Below, one piece after another: positions 1-8,176 of a DNA stretch of 64,000 nt. Where the stretch lies: NCBI RefSeq assembly GCF_039414295.1, contig NZ_JBCITM010000002.1, forward strand, positions 186,001-250,000. Reading direction: 5' to 3'. The notes under the pieces were generated by a model, which made no database searches, was not told where the DNA came from, and worked only from the letters and a program-made list of their open reading frames with translations. Both the position numbers and the translations under genes were made by a program. Every line of letters starts with the position of its first letter. Position 1 is the stretch's first letter. The stretch is from Anoxynatronum sibiricum (lineage in GTDB: Bacteria > Bacillota > Clostridia > Peptostreptococcales > Tindalliaceae).

Positions 1-788
1 TGTATCGCTTCCTCTGCTTGTAGCTGCGAGTTAGTCGCTTCTTCATTTGTGGCAGATGACATTTTCTTGATGCATTCGTTTATCTCTGGCTGGCGTTTTT
101 TATCTGCCATTAGTTTCTGTTCTTTTCGCATCTTGATTCTTTCAGATACTCTAAGAATAAAACGTTTAATCATATGCATTGCACTGACAAGAGTTTTGGG
201 ACTTGTCAGCCAAAGTAACGCGAAAGTAACGCTTGTCAAAAAAATGACAGTTCCTGTACGTCCAAGCAAATAGAGGGGCCAGTATAACAGGATGGTTCCA
301 ATGAAGCCGGTACCTTTTGATAAGACGCCTCTATTAACGGCCGTCATTAAACTCGCACCAAATTCCTCGTTTTGGAGGATATTCAGCAGCGAAGCATCCA
401 GCAACCCTGCCATCATATGAAAAAATAGCAACAAAATAACCATAAGCATAATGCGTTGCTTCACATTCGGCTGGTGATGAATTTTAAACAGGACGAGACA
501 AGTGGTGACAAGGAAAAAATAAACAAAAGGATAAGCCATCCAACCAAACAGAGCAAAAAAGAACCATCGTACCGCTATGCCAATAAATCCGCCACTTTTA
601 GTATGCATGGCAAATGACGTGAACAAAAGAAATCCAATGGTTAGAATTCCCACAACTTCCAGCGGAATACGCCGTTTGTTACCGCTGCGGCTTTTTTCTG
701 CCCTGCTGGCCTTACTCCTGCTGCCAGACGCTTTGGTTGTTTTGCTCCCATTCCTATGCCTGTTTTTGTCAGATGATTGCGGTTTCAT
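1..788 (-). CDS. DNA translocase FtsK/SpoIIIE, N-terminal part (cut by window edge)
   Basis: Only the first 262 codons are present; the motor domain lies beyond base 1. The start ATG at 788 follows GAGGTGAGTTG, a good ribosome site. A basic N-terminus (residues 1-40) is followed by hydrophobic segments at about 42-62, 70-101, 111-131 and 159-195, and then a charged, Glu/Lys-rich linker. That is the layout of the FtsK/SpoIIIE membrane anchor, which tethers a hexameric DNA pump at the division septum for chromosome segregation. The neighbour supports it: in Bacillus, spoIIIE lies close downstream of the pnp-mlpA genes. Because the ATPase and gamma domains are missing, FtsK cannot be told from SpoIIIE here. 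Translated by me from the minus strand; no internal stop was found. Confidence 0.8.
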   Translation of the reverse strand, partial: MKPQSSDKNRHRNGSKTTKASGSRSKASRAEKSRSGNKRRIPLEVVGILTIGFLLFTSFAMHTKSGGFIGIAVRWFFFALFGWMAYPFVYFFLVTTCLVLFKIHHQPNVKQRIMLMVILLLFFHMMAGLLDASLLNILQNEEFGASLMTAVNRGVLSKGTGFIGTILLYWPLYLLGRTGTVIFLTSVTFALLWLTSPKTLVSAMHMIKRFILRVSERIKMRKEQKLMADKKRQPEINECIKKMSSATNEEATNSQLQAEEAI

Positions 789-813
789 CAACTCACCTCT
801 TATCCCAGTTGTT

Positions 814-2043
814 TCAAGATACCCGGCCAACCAAAACAGCCATTTTTTGATCAGGATGCATGTATTGACGCATGACTCTTTCTGCATTCGATTGTTCAAG
901 TTCATTGATCTTTTGCAAAATCATATCGGGAGTATCTATGCGATTAAGTAACAACTCAGATTTCCCCATAGCTGCCATTCTACCACTGGTGCTTTCCATT
1001 CCCAAAAGATAGCTGCCTTTTAATTGTTTCCTTGCTTTTTCAAATTCATCTGCAGTAAATCCTGTTTTCATTAGTTCTTCAAGCTCACTATCAATCAAAT
1101 CCTGCACCGTAGTTAGTTGACCTGGATTCATACTGCAATATAATGTGAAGACGCCATTACTGGTGTAATTGTGCATAGATGAATAAATGCTGTAAACTAA
1201 TCCCTTTTCTTCTCGAATCGATTGAAAGAGTCGCGAGCTCATTGTGCCTCCAATGATGTTATTGATAACCAGTAGATCAAACATTTCACGCGATCCAAGA
1301 ACAGCACCCTGATAGCCAATATTTAAATGAACTTGTTCGATATCCTTTGCCCGAGATATTTCGCCAAAACAAAGGGCTGGGGTGGCTAGTGTTTTATTTT
1401 GTGTGGATGGCTTGCTCTTCCAGTCATAAAAATATTGATGAAGCAGTTCATCCAGGTATGCTGGGTCAAAATTACCAGCAACTGAAATCACGGTATCTTC
1501 CGGTCGATAGTGGTCCTTCATATATGTCAACATCGCTTCTCTTGTCAAGCTTTCGATGGAATCCGGCTGACCAAGAATCGAATAGCCCAATGGATGATGA
1601 CGGAACATATTTTCTATTAACAGGTCATGGGCAAGATCTTCAGGAGAATCTTCATACATGCTGATTTCTTCACCAATGACACTCTTTTCTTTCTCAATTT
1701 CTTCAGGATCAAAACGAGAGTTAAATAACATATCTGCCAGTAATTCCACCGCCATACTCAGGTTTTCATCCAATACTTTCATGTAGTAACAGGTATACTC
1801 CCGACTGGTGAACGCATTGATGTGACCACCTACACCATCTACCATTTCTGCAATTTCGCGAGCTGACCGGTTTTCAGTTCCTTTAAAAAGCATATGCTCG
1901 ATAAAGTGAGAAACTCCGTTGTTAGATTCACTTTCAGTGACGACACCAGCCCGAATCCATAATCCGATGGCCACTGATTTCACTACCGGGATTTCTTCAG
2001 TTACAATTCGCAGCCCGTTGGTTAGTTTCTTATATTCTGCCAT
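814..2043 (-). CDS. M16 family zinc peptidase, MlpA/YmxG-like
   Basis: Predicted 409-residue M16B (pitrilysin/processing-peptidase) metalloprotease. The inverted zinc site HFIEH is at residues 46-50, and the third ligand Glu is about 75 residues later in GEEISMYED. This HxxEH-(x75)-E spacing is diagnostic for active M16 enzymes. The second, inactive half continues to the C-terminus. An upstream in-frame start adds 12 residues, but the ATG at 2043 has AGAGGGG seven bases ahead and gives the MAEYKKLTNG start usual for the family. It lies between pnp and the FtsK/SpoIIIE gene, as in Bacillus, where the homologue is MlpA/YmxG. The natural substrate is not evident from sequence; no signal peptide is seen, so a cytoplasmic location is expected. 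Confidence 0.9.
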   Translation of the reverse strand: MAEYKKLTNGLRIVTEEIPVVKSVAIGLWIRAGVVTESESNNGVSHFIEHMLFKGTENRSAREIAEMVDGVGGHINAFTSREYTCYYMKVLDENLSMAVELLADMLFNSRFDPEEIEKEKSVIGEEISMYEDSPEDLAHDLLIENMFRHHPLGYSILGQPDSIESLTREAMLTYMKDHYRPEDTVISVAGNFDPAYLDELLHQYFYDWKSKPSTQNKTLATPALCFGEISRAKDIEQVHLNIGYQGAVLGSREMFDLLVINNIIGGTMSSRLFQSIREEKGLVYSIYSSMHNYTSNGVFTLYCSMNPGQLTTVQDLIDSELEELMKTGFTADEFEKARKQLKGSYLLGMESTSGRMAAMGKSELLLNRIDTPDMILQKINELEQSNAERVMRQYMHPDQKMAVLVGRVS

Positions 2044-2066
2044 AAATGCCCCTCTTTCGTCAGAAC

Positions 2067-2098
2067 GAAATAAAAACATAAACCCATTTCGGTTTATG
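2067..2098 (-). terminator. Intrinsic terminator after pnp
   Basis: On the minus strand an 8-bp perfect stem (CATAAACC/GGTTTATG, loop of 6) is followed directly by TTTTTATTTC. It begins 22 bases after the pnp stop codon and ends just ahead of the M16 peptidase ribosome site. This is one of the two clearest factor-independent terminators in the window. Transcription of the peptidase and FtsK genes would need readthrough or another promoter; I could not identify one in the short gap. Confidence 0.78.
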
Positions 2099-2120
2099 CT
2101 CTTATTTGTTCATACCGATG

Positions 2121-4280
2121 CTATTTACGAAAATTTCTTTTGCCCCGATCCCTGTCACGGTTGCCACCCCGGTCTCGGGACTCTTGATTTTCCGAGCCTG
2201 GTGGAGGAGTCAGCAGCGCTTTCGCTGATAAGCTGACTTTGCCTTGTGGATCAATTTCGATAATTTTTACCTGAACTTCATCTCCCACACTGAGTACATC
2301 TTCAACTTTATTGACCCGCTCATGGGAAATATTTGAAATATGCAACAGGCCATCCTTGCCAGGCATAAACTCGGCAAAAGCTCCAAAGGCTGTTAGTTTG
2401 ACCACTTTTGCTGTATATATCTCTCCCACTTCAGGATCTTTAATGATATTGGCAATGATATCCCAGGCTTTTTGTCCAGACTCCAGAGATTCAGCTGCAA
2501 TATAGATGGTACCATCATTTTCAATATCAATTTTAACTCCAGTTTCACCGACGATTTTGTTAATGGTTTTGCCACCGGCACCAATCACTTCTCGAATTTT
2601 ATCTGGATGAATGTGCATCACTAGAATGCGCGGCGCATAAGGAGACAGTTCGGGTCTTGGTTCGCTGATAACTTCTTTCATCTTTCCAAGAATATGCAGT
2701 CGACCGGCATGTGCTTTTTCCAATGCCTTCTCCAGTATTTCCCTGCCAATACCGGCGATTTTAATGTCCATTTGAATGGCTGTAATGCCGTCTTCTGTTC
2801 CCGCAACTTTGAAGTCCATGTCGCCAAGAAAATCTTCCATTCCCAGAATATCCGTCAAAATTGCCACTTCTTCGCCTTCTTTAATCAAGCCCATGGCTAC
2901 TCCTGCCACCATTTTTTTAATGGGCACACCTGCGTCCATCAATGATAGCGTGCTGCCGCAAACACTTGCCTGAGAAGTTGATCCGTTTGATGACAAAACT
3001 TCTGACACTACTCGAATAGCATAAGGAAAGTCTTCTTTGGATGGGATCATCGGTTCAAGTGCTCTTTCGGCTAATGCGCCATGGCCGATATCACGTCTGC
3101 TCGGTCCTCGCATAAATCGGGTTTCTCCCACACTGAAAGGAGGAAAATTGTAGTGATGCATGTATCGCTTTTCTTCTTCTTCGCTCAAACCATCTATCAT
3201 CTGAACATCACCCAAAGCTCCCAGTGTGGTGATTGTCAGTGCCTGTGTGTCACCACGAGTAAATAACCCAGATCCATGAGTTTTAGGGATTAAGCCCACT
3301 TCAGAACTGATTGATCGAATCTCGTCAAGCCCTCGATCATCAATACGCTTTTTCTCGGTGATTACCCGGCTGCGAAGCTCTTCTTTAACAATTTGCTTCA
3401 ACAGTCCTTTAATTAAAAGCATTTTGTCTTCATATTTTTCACCAAAAACAACTTTTGATTCATCTTGAACAGCGTCCAAATTTGCAATTCTTTCCAGTTT
3501 ATCAGGAGTACGTAATGCTTCGGCAATCCTGCCCTGGGCAAATTCACGAATTTCTTGTTCAATTGATGCATCAAGTTCTTCTGCCATAACAGTTTGTTTA
3601 TCTTTGCCGATTGCTACTTGAATCTCTTCGATAAAAGCAACGATTTTTTTAATTTCCTCATGCCCGTATAAAATTGCTTCTAAAATCGTCTCTTCAGACA
3701 GTTCGTGTGCCCCTGCTTCTATCATCATCACTGCATCTTTTGTTCCAGCAACCACTAAATCAAGAGCACTTGTCTCTCGCTGTTGACTGGTTGGATTAAC
3801 AACAAGTTCTCCATCAATATAGCCGACATGCAATCCGGCGATAGGCCCCATAAAAGGAATGTCTGAAATCGAAAGTGCAACAGAAGCACCGATCATAGCC
3901 ACAACATCAGGTAAACAGTCATGATCCATGGAGAGCACTGTGGCAATTACCTGCACTTCATTTCGATATCCGTCAGGGAAAAGCGGACGAATTGGGCGAT
4001 CAATCAATCGACAGGCTAAAACCGCTTTTTCTGAAGGCCGTCCCTCACGCTTAATAAAACCTCCGGGAATTTTACCGGCTGCATACATTTTTTCTTCATA
4101 ATCGACACTAAGAGGAAAAAAATCTATGCCTTCCCTCGGTGATTTTGAACTGCAGGCGGTTACCAGTACGATTGTATCCCCGTAACGTACTGTACAGCTG
4201 CCTCCGGCTAAAAATGCCATTTTACCAGTTTCAATGGTGAGGGTTCTACCATTTAGCTGTGTTGAAAATTGTCGAACCAT
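2121..4280 (-). CDS. pnp: Polyribonucleotide nucleotidyltransferase (PNPase)
   Basis: Phosphorolytic 3'-to-5' exoribonuclease of mRNA decay, 719 residues, the usual length. Two RNase PH-like domains (about 1-215 and 300-530) flank an all-helical linker. A KH domain follows with the GAGGKTINKI loop near residue 575. An S1 domain (GEIYTAKVVKL to VSLSAKAL) comes next, and then a short basic tail rich in Arg, Asp and Gly. The active-site region SDIPFMGPIAGLHVGY and the motif FPPFSVGETR are present. Start: the ATG at 4280 is preferred; a TTG one codon earlier is equally placed behind GGGAGG. It follows rpsO, the arrangement conserved from Bacillus to Escherichia. The leader hairpin at 4342-4356 may be involved in its control. 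Confidence 0.98.
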   Translation of the reverse strand: MVRQFSTQLNGRTLTIETGKMAFLAGGSCTVRYGDTIVLVTACSSKSPREGIDFFPLSVDYEEKMYAAGKIPGGFIKREGRPSEKAVLACRLIDRPIRPLFPDGYRNEVQVIATVLSMDHDCLPDVVAMIGASVALSISDIPFMGPIAGLHVGYIDGELVVNPTSQQRETSALDLVVAGTKDAVMMIEAGAHELSEETILEAILYGHEEIKKIVAFIEEIQVAIGKDKQTVMAEELDASIEQEIREFAQGRIAEALRTPDKLERIANLDAVQDESKVVFGEKYEDKMLLIKGLLKQIVKEELRSRVITEKKRIDDRGLDEIRSISSEVGLIPKTHGSGLFTRGDTQALTITTLGALGDVQMIDGLSEEEEKRYMHHYNFPPFSVGETRFMRGPSRRDIGHGALAERALEPMIPSKEDFPYAIRVVSEVLSSNGSTSQASVCGSTLSLMDAGVPIKKMVAGVAMGLIKEGEEVAILTDILGMEDFLGDMDFKVAGTEDGITAIQMDIKIAGIGREILEKALEKAHAGRLHILGKMKEVISEPRPELSPYAPRILVMHIHPDKIREVIGAGGKTINKIVGETGVKIDIENDGTIYIAAESLESGQKAWDIIANIIKDPEVGEIYTAKVVKLTAFGAFAEFMPGKDGLLHISNISHERVNKVEDVLSVGDEVQVKIIEIDPQGKVSLSAKALLTPPPGSENQESRDRGGNRDRDRGKRNFRK

Positions 4281-4341
4281 CAATCTGATCCTCCCTTCAC
4301 TTATAACACATATGTGATACCGAACTCAGCATCCAGTCAAT

Positions 4342-4356
4342 GACGCTTTGAGCGTC
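4342..4356 (-). other. Leader hairpin upstream of pnp
   Basis: Perfect 6-bp inverted repeat GACGCT/AGCGTC with a 3-base centre, about 60 bases before the pnp start. There is no U-tract, so it is not a terminator. In enterobacteria pnp autoregulation depends on cleavage of a leader stem; whether this stem has such a role here is inference. Confidence 0.35.
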
Positions 4357-4438
4357 CATAAACGTTCTATTGGTACGATGCCAAAGCACCATAATGTATA
4401 GGTATGATTATTGATAAAAAAGGAGACATTATAAGACA

Positions 4439-4458
4439 AGAGCGGGAAATCCCGCTCT
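4439..4458 (-). terminator. Hairpin directly after rpsO
   Basis: The minus strand carries an 8-bp GC-rich stem (AGAGCGGG/CCCGCTCT, AAAT-type tetraloop), starting 4 bases after the rpsO stop. It is followed by TGTCTTATAATG, so the U-tract is poor; a TTTTTT run comes only about 20 bases later. It is probably a partial terminator or a 3'-end stabiliser that sets the rpsO:pnp ratio. Confidence 0.55.
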
Positions 4459-4461
4459 CGA

Positions 4462-4725
4462 TTACTTTCTGAGTCCCAGCTTTTCGATCAATTGCCGATA
4501 TTTTTCAATATCTTTTTTCTTCAGGTAGTTTAACATGTTGCGTCGTTTACCAACCATCTTCAGCAATCCACGTCGGGAATGGTGATCTTTTTTATGGATT
4601 TTCAAGTGTTCATTCAGATGATTGATGCGGTCTGTCATAAGTGCAATCTGAACTTCGGGTGAACCCGTATCAGAATCATGTGTTCTGAACGATTCAATAA
4701 TTGACTTCTTCTTGGCTTCTTCCAT
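4462..4725 (-). CDS. rpsO: Small ribosomal subunit protein S15
   Basis: Primary-binding 30S protein, 87 residues. The near-invariant stretches DTGSPEVQIA, HKKDHHSRRGLL and GKRRNMLNYL are all present. The start is ATG 4725, which has AAGGAGGTGA eight bases ahead; a GTG further upstream lies inside that ribosome site and can be excluded. It sits between ribF and pnp as in Bacillus. S15 often represses its own translation by binding its leader, and the leader at 4741-4803 can fold (see that entry). Confidence 0.98.
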   Translation of the reverse strand: MEEAKKKSIIESFRTHDSDTGSPEVQIALMTDRINHLNEHLKIHKKDHHSRRGLLKMVGKRRNMLNYLKKKDIEKYRQLIEKLGLRK

Positions 4726-4740
4726 GGATCGTTTCACCTC

Positions 4741-4803
4741 CTTATATTTATCCCCTCATCCCAAGTAACCGTTGGTGAATCGAATGACCGAGGATGGGTT
4801 CCT
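4741..4803 (-). promoter_or_regulatory. Possible S15 autoregulatory leader
   Basis: The 85-base gap between ribF and rpsO can pair CCCATCC (4792-4798) with GGGATG (4757-4762) just ahead of the ribosome site, with alternative pairing of ATCCTC to GAGGGGAT. Such competing pairings next to the SD are typical of ribosomal-protein leaders. No consensus was matched, so this is a structural guess only. Confidence 0.25.
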
Positions 4804-4810
4804 GACCTAA

Positions 4811-5764
4811 TCATACTATCATAGTTTTTTTTGTTTGTAAATAGGCTTTTATGACTTGGACATCTTGCTGTATCTGCTTTTTTAGAGATTCAACATGTTG
4901 AAAAGTAATTTGATCTCTAATTTTTTTATGAAAATACAACTCAATTTCTTTTTCGTAAAGTATTAAATCACAGTCAATAATGAACGTTTCGACTGTTGTA
5001 TTTTTAGCGCCAAAAGTAGGATTGGCACCCACCGAAGTTGCTCCCGAATAAAGCTTAGCGTCGATCCGCACGAAGGTCGCATAGACTCCATCCGCCGGTA
5101 CCATTTGCTGCTCTTCCAAAATCAAATTTGCCGTCGGATATCCCAATGTCCTTCCTCTGCCATACCCGCGTTCAACCTGATTGTACATCATAAATGGTCG
5201 TCCAAGCAGCCGTGTCACTTTCTCCATATTACCTTTTTCAATCTCTCGACGAATTTGTGTGCTGCTTATTTTGCTGTTTCCATCAAAAACCGGAGGCACT
5301 ACAATTAATTGAAAATCATGCGCAACCGAAAGATCTTTCAGTGTGTTAATATTGCCTTTGGCATTTGCACCAAAACGAAAATCTTCTCCAACCACCACCA
5401 GCTTTGCATTTAACAAATCAACCAGAATTGTTCTCGCGAAAATTTCAGGTGGCATCTGCATGAGTTCTTTCGTGAACTTGTCCAAAAAAAGCATTTCAAC
5501 GCCCATTTTTTCCATGATTCTGATTTTCAATGAAATAGGCGTAATTTTTGAAGGAAAAATCTGGTTGGGTCGATCGACAAGCACTGTTCCAGGGTGGTTT
5601 TTAAACGTATAGACAGTTGGAACCAATCTCAGCAGTTCACTTTCACGAACCATCGTATGTAAGAGTGACTGATGTCCCAAATGAATTCCATCAAAGTTTC
5701 CCAATGCCACCGCACGTGGTTCACTGGCATACATCAGTTCGCGATAATTTTCCAGCACTTTCAT
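4811..5764 (-). CDS. ribF: Bifunctional riboflavin kinase / FAD synthetase
   Basis: Converts riboflavin to FMN and then to FAD; 317 residues, the normal length. The N-terminal nucleotidyl-transferase domain shows GNFDGIHLGHQ (about 22-32) and the ISSTQIRREI signature near residue 165. The C-terminal riboflavin kinase domain has GRGRTLGYPTANL near 201-213 and the family pattern around GATSVGANPTF. Start ATG 5764 follows AAAGGAG. It sits between truB and rpsO, the Bacillus ribC position. No FMN riboswitch is visible upstream, which is usual because the gene is embedded in the translation operon. Confidence 0.97.
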   Translation of the reverse strand: MKVLENYRELMYASEPRAVALGNFDGIHLGHQSLLHTMVRESELLRLVPTVYTFKNHPGTVLVDRPNQIFPSKITPISLKIRIMEKMGVEMLFLDKFTKELMQMPPEIFARTILVDLLNAKLVVVGEDFRFGANAKGNINTLKDLSVAHDFQLIVVPPVFDGNSKISSTQIRREIEKGNMEKVTRLLGRPFMMYNQVERGYGRGRTLGYPTANLILEEQQMVPADGVYATFVRIDAKLYSGATSVGANPTFGAKNTTVETFIIDCDLILYEKEIELYFHKKIRDQITFQHVESLKKQIQQDVQVIKAYLQTKKTMIV

Positions 5765-5786
5765 GACTCAGCGACTCCTTTGTATC

Positions 5787-6698
5787 TCACCTTAACTGTA
5801 CGGTTGATGCAGCTTCCGGAAGCAGTTTAACCATTTTAAAGTGTGTTCCGTCTTCGTTAATATGCCCAATACCAACAAAACAATCAGAAGTATAGACTCT
5901 TAGATACTGATTTGGAGAATGGACTCTATCATTGTCAATTAGATCGCTTTTAATTGGAACGCCATTAAATAGCCATTTCTGAAGCGAATCACAGATATGA
6001 ACAGACGGGTAATTGTTTAGTACTTTGTCAATGGGAATCAACAACGCTGCCCAATTCACAGCACAGTTGATTTCATCAGGTGTAACTGCTTGATGAATAG
6101 ACTGTCGACATGTTTCTATTCTTAAGAGAAAGGCCATTGTGGCGCCACAACCAAGCTTCTGACCAACATCGTGACACAGGGTTCTCACATATGTTCCCTC
6201 AGAACAGACAACATCAAAGCGCACACGATCCTGATTCATTGAAATCCAGTTAATCTCAAAGATCTCTTTTCGTTTGGCAACACGTTCAACCGTCTCACCT
6301 TTTCTGGCGAGTTCATACAGTTTTTTACCATGCTTTTTCACAGCAGAGTACATAGGAGGTATTTGCCAGTATTCGCCCATGAAAGACTTTAAGACTTGTT
6401 CGACTATTTTATGATCAGGAATCGAGTTGCAGACTGCTGTGATTTTTCCAGTGGTGTCTTGAGTGTCTGTGGCTATACCTAAAAGCATTTCCACTCGATA
6501 AACTTTGCATTGGTGATCCAGAAAGGGAATCATTTTAGTGGCATCTCCAACGCAAACCGGTAAAACTCCAGCTGCCTGTGGATCCAACGTACCTGCATGC
6601 CCAACTCTTTTCGTCTGGGTTATCCTGCGCAAAAATGCGACCACCTGATGTGAAGTCATTCCAGGTGGTTTCAGTACGTTAAACAGACCCATTCTCAT
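5787..6698 (-). CDS. truB: tRNA pseudouridine(55) synthase TruB
   Basis: Makes pseudouridine at position 55 in the T-arm of tRNAs. It has 303 residues. The catalytic motif GHAGTLDPQAAGVL contains the nucleophilic Asp at about residue 39, and the N-terminal NVLKPPGMTSH segment is typical. Downstream, CSEGTYVRTLCHDVG and a C-terminal PUA-like region are present. The start ATG 6698 has GGAGG six bases ahead; a second ATG two codons in is too far from it. The gene overlaps the end of nrnA by 20 bases, indicating coupled translation. Confidence 0.97.
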   Translation of the reverse strand: MRMGLFNVLKPPGMTSHQVVAFLRRITQTKRVGHAGTLDPQAAGVLPVCVGDATKMIPFLDHQCKVYRVEMLLGIATDTQDTTGKITAVCNSIPDHKIVEQVLKSFMGEYWQIPPMYSAVKKHGKKLYELARKGETVERVAKRKEIFEINWISMNQDRVRFDVVCSEGTYVRTLCHDVGQKLGCGATMAFLLRIETCRQSIHQAVTPDEINCAVNWAALLIPIDKVLNNYPSVHICDSLQKWLFNGVPIKSDLIDNDRVHSPNQYLRVYTSDCFVGIGHINEDGTHFKMVKLLPEAASTVQLR

Positions 6699-7683
6699 GT
6701 GTAACCTCCGCGAATAATACTTCTATCATTGGAATCAATGTTTTCTTTGCTTCTTGCAAAGAATTTTCTATAACAGCACCCGCCGCTCGCTGATGACCTC
6801 CGCCGCCCAGTTGAGATGCCAGTTCATTGACATCAAACCAGCATTTTGAGCGAAAACTCACTTTTGTTTCTGTCTTGCTCAACTCTTTGAATATCACTGC
6901 CAGTTCAACACCAGCGATATCTCTCGCATAGGCAATCATTTCATCCAGATCTTCATAAGCAACATCAAACTGTTGCATGTCTTCATCATGTACACTCAAT
7001 ATAACCGCCCTGCCATTGGACAGTAATTCCATATGGTCAATTAAATGCACCATGAGCCGGACATTTTGAACAGGACGATTCTGATACAAATTGTAGCGGA
7101 TCAGATCTTGATCCGCACCCACCCGAAGCAGATGTGCCGCTATTTCGTGGGTTTTGTCAGTTGTGTTTTCATAGAGATAATGACCTGTATCCATCACAAT
7201 GCCCGTTAATAGACATGTGGCGACATCCTCGCTCAACTCCCAACCCATTTCATTTGAAAGGGAGGCAACCAATTCTGAGGTGGAAGAACTTTCTACATCC
7301 ACCGCATTAATATGTGCAAATATTGTATTGCTAATATGATGGTCCACATTAATGATGGTTATTTGTTTTACCGTTTTCAAAAAGGATTCAATTCCGCAAG
7401 CACGTTGAGCACTTCCGCAGTCCAACGCAATGCAATAATCAAAATCACTGGCAACCAATCCTGAGACGCATCTTATCTCACCGAATCCTGGTAAAAAGCT
7501 GAACTTTGAGTGCTGATCTTCCTCAGCAAAAGCTTGTATCTGCTGCACTTTGCCTTTCAGCAAATGCAGCAGTCCAAGCAAAGAACCATAGGCATCTCCA
7601 TCTGGATGAACGTGAGTAATCAAGGCAACTTTGTGATGTGCCTGCAGTAACTGCAATGGATTTTTATTCTGAATCATTCTCAT
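6679..7683 (-). CDS. nrnA: DHH-family bifunctional oligoribonuclease/pAp phosphatase (NrnA-like)
   Basis: DHH/DHHA1 phosphoesterase of 334 residues. It is predicted to degrade short oligoribonucleotides to mononucleotides and to hydrolyse 3'-phosphoadenosine 5'-phosphate. Visible metal-binding motifs are THVHPDGDA near the N-terminus, ALDCGS, the NVDHH triad motif and TGIVMDTGHYLY. The DHHA1 domain carries GGGGHQRAAG near the C-terminus. Start: the ATG at 7683 has AGGAG eight bases ahead; the longer in-frame start at 7707 lacks one. The gene overlaps rbfA by 20 bases and truB by 20 bases. In clostridia this gene takes the place between rbfA and truB, whereas Bacillus keeps nrnA elsewhere. Confidence 0.93.
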   Translation of the reverse strand: MRMIQNKNPLQLLQAHHKVALITHVHPDGDAYGSLLGLLHLLKGKVQQIQAFAEEDQHSKFSFLPGFGEIRCVSGLVASDFDYCIALDCGSAQRACGIESFLKTVKQITIINVDHHISNTIFAHINAVDVESSSTSELVASLSNEMGWELSEDVATCLLTGIVMDTGHYLYENTTDKTHEIAAHLLRVGADQDLIRYNLYQNRPVQNVRLMVHLIDHMELLSNGRAVILSVHDEDMQQFDVAYEDLDEMIAYARDIAGVELAVIFKELSKTETKVSFRSKCWFDVNELASQLGGGGHQRAAGAVIENSLQEAKKTLIPMIEVLFAEVTHENGSV

Positions 7684-8110
7684 GTGAGTCGCTCCTGTGA
7701 TTTTCATCTGTCACGGGGTTTTCTGGTTGATTTTCTTCCATCTGCTTTTTGAAGTGATCTGCATCAGTTCGATTCACAGCAGCAATTTTCTGTGACATAC
7801 TAACACCGTATTCAATTGAGTTATCCTCCTTGAAAAGAATCGCCGGTGTATGATGAAGCTTCACTCTTTTTCCAACCTCACGCCTGACATATCCTGCAGA
7901 TTTTGCCAACCCTTCTAGCGTCTGTTGTTTTTCATCTTCAGAGCCCAACACGCTAATATACACAGTTGCAAAGCTAAGGTCTCTGGTAACATCAACAGAG
8001 ACAACACTCGCCATTTGCGAAATGCGTGGGTCTTTCAATTCATGGCGGATGATTTGGCTGATAATCTTCTTGTACTCTTCATTGATGCGACTCACTCTTG
8101 GATAAGCCAT
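7664..8110 (-). CDS. rbfA: Ribosome-binding factor A
   Basis: Helps mature the 30S subunit by acting on the 5' helix of 16S rRNA; 148 residues. The single KH-like fold is recognised by VSRINEEYKKIISQIIRHEL, DPRI and VDVTRDLSFATVYISV. The C-terminal 35 residues form a hydrophilic tail rich in Glu, Asp, Asn and His, beyond the folded domain. The start is chosen at the MAYPRVSRI ATG (8110), with GAGAGG upstream; earlier ATGs have no ribosome site. Its 3' end overlaps nrnA, and infB lies 66 bases upstream, the standard infB-rbfA pair. Confidence 0.95.
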   Translation of the reverse strand: MAYPRVSRINEEYKKIISQIIRHELKDPRISQMASVVSVDVTRDLSFATVYISVLGSEDEKQQTLEGLAKSAGYVRREVGKRVKLHHTPAILFKEDNSIEYGVSMSQKIAAVNRTDADHFKKQMEENQPENPVTDENHRSDSHENDSE

Positions 8111-8176
8111 ATTCCTCATCCTCTCATTCATCGACCATTGGAATAAACACTTCTTCGTTTAATCCTCTGATGATAA

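Noticed and set aside
577..951. Plus-strand open frame of 124 codons
   Set aside because: Lies antisense to the FtsK/SpoIIIE start and the M16 peptidase end; no ribosome site and no recognisable domain.
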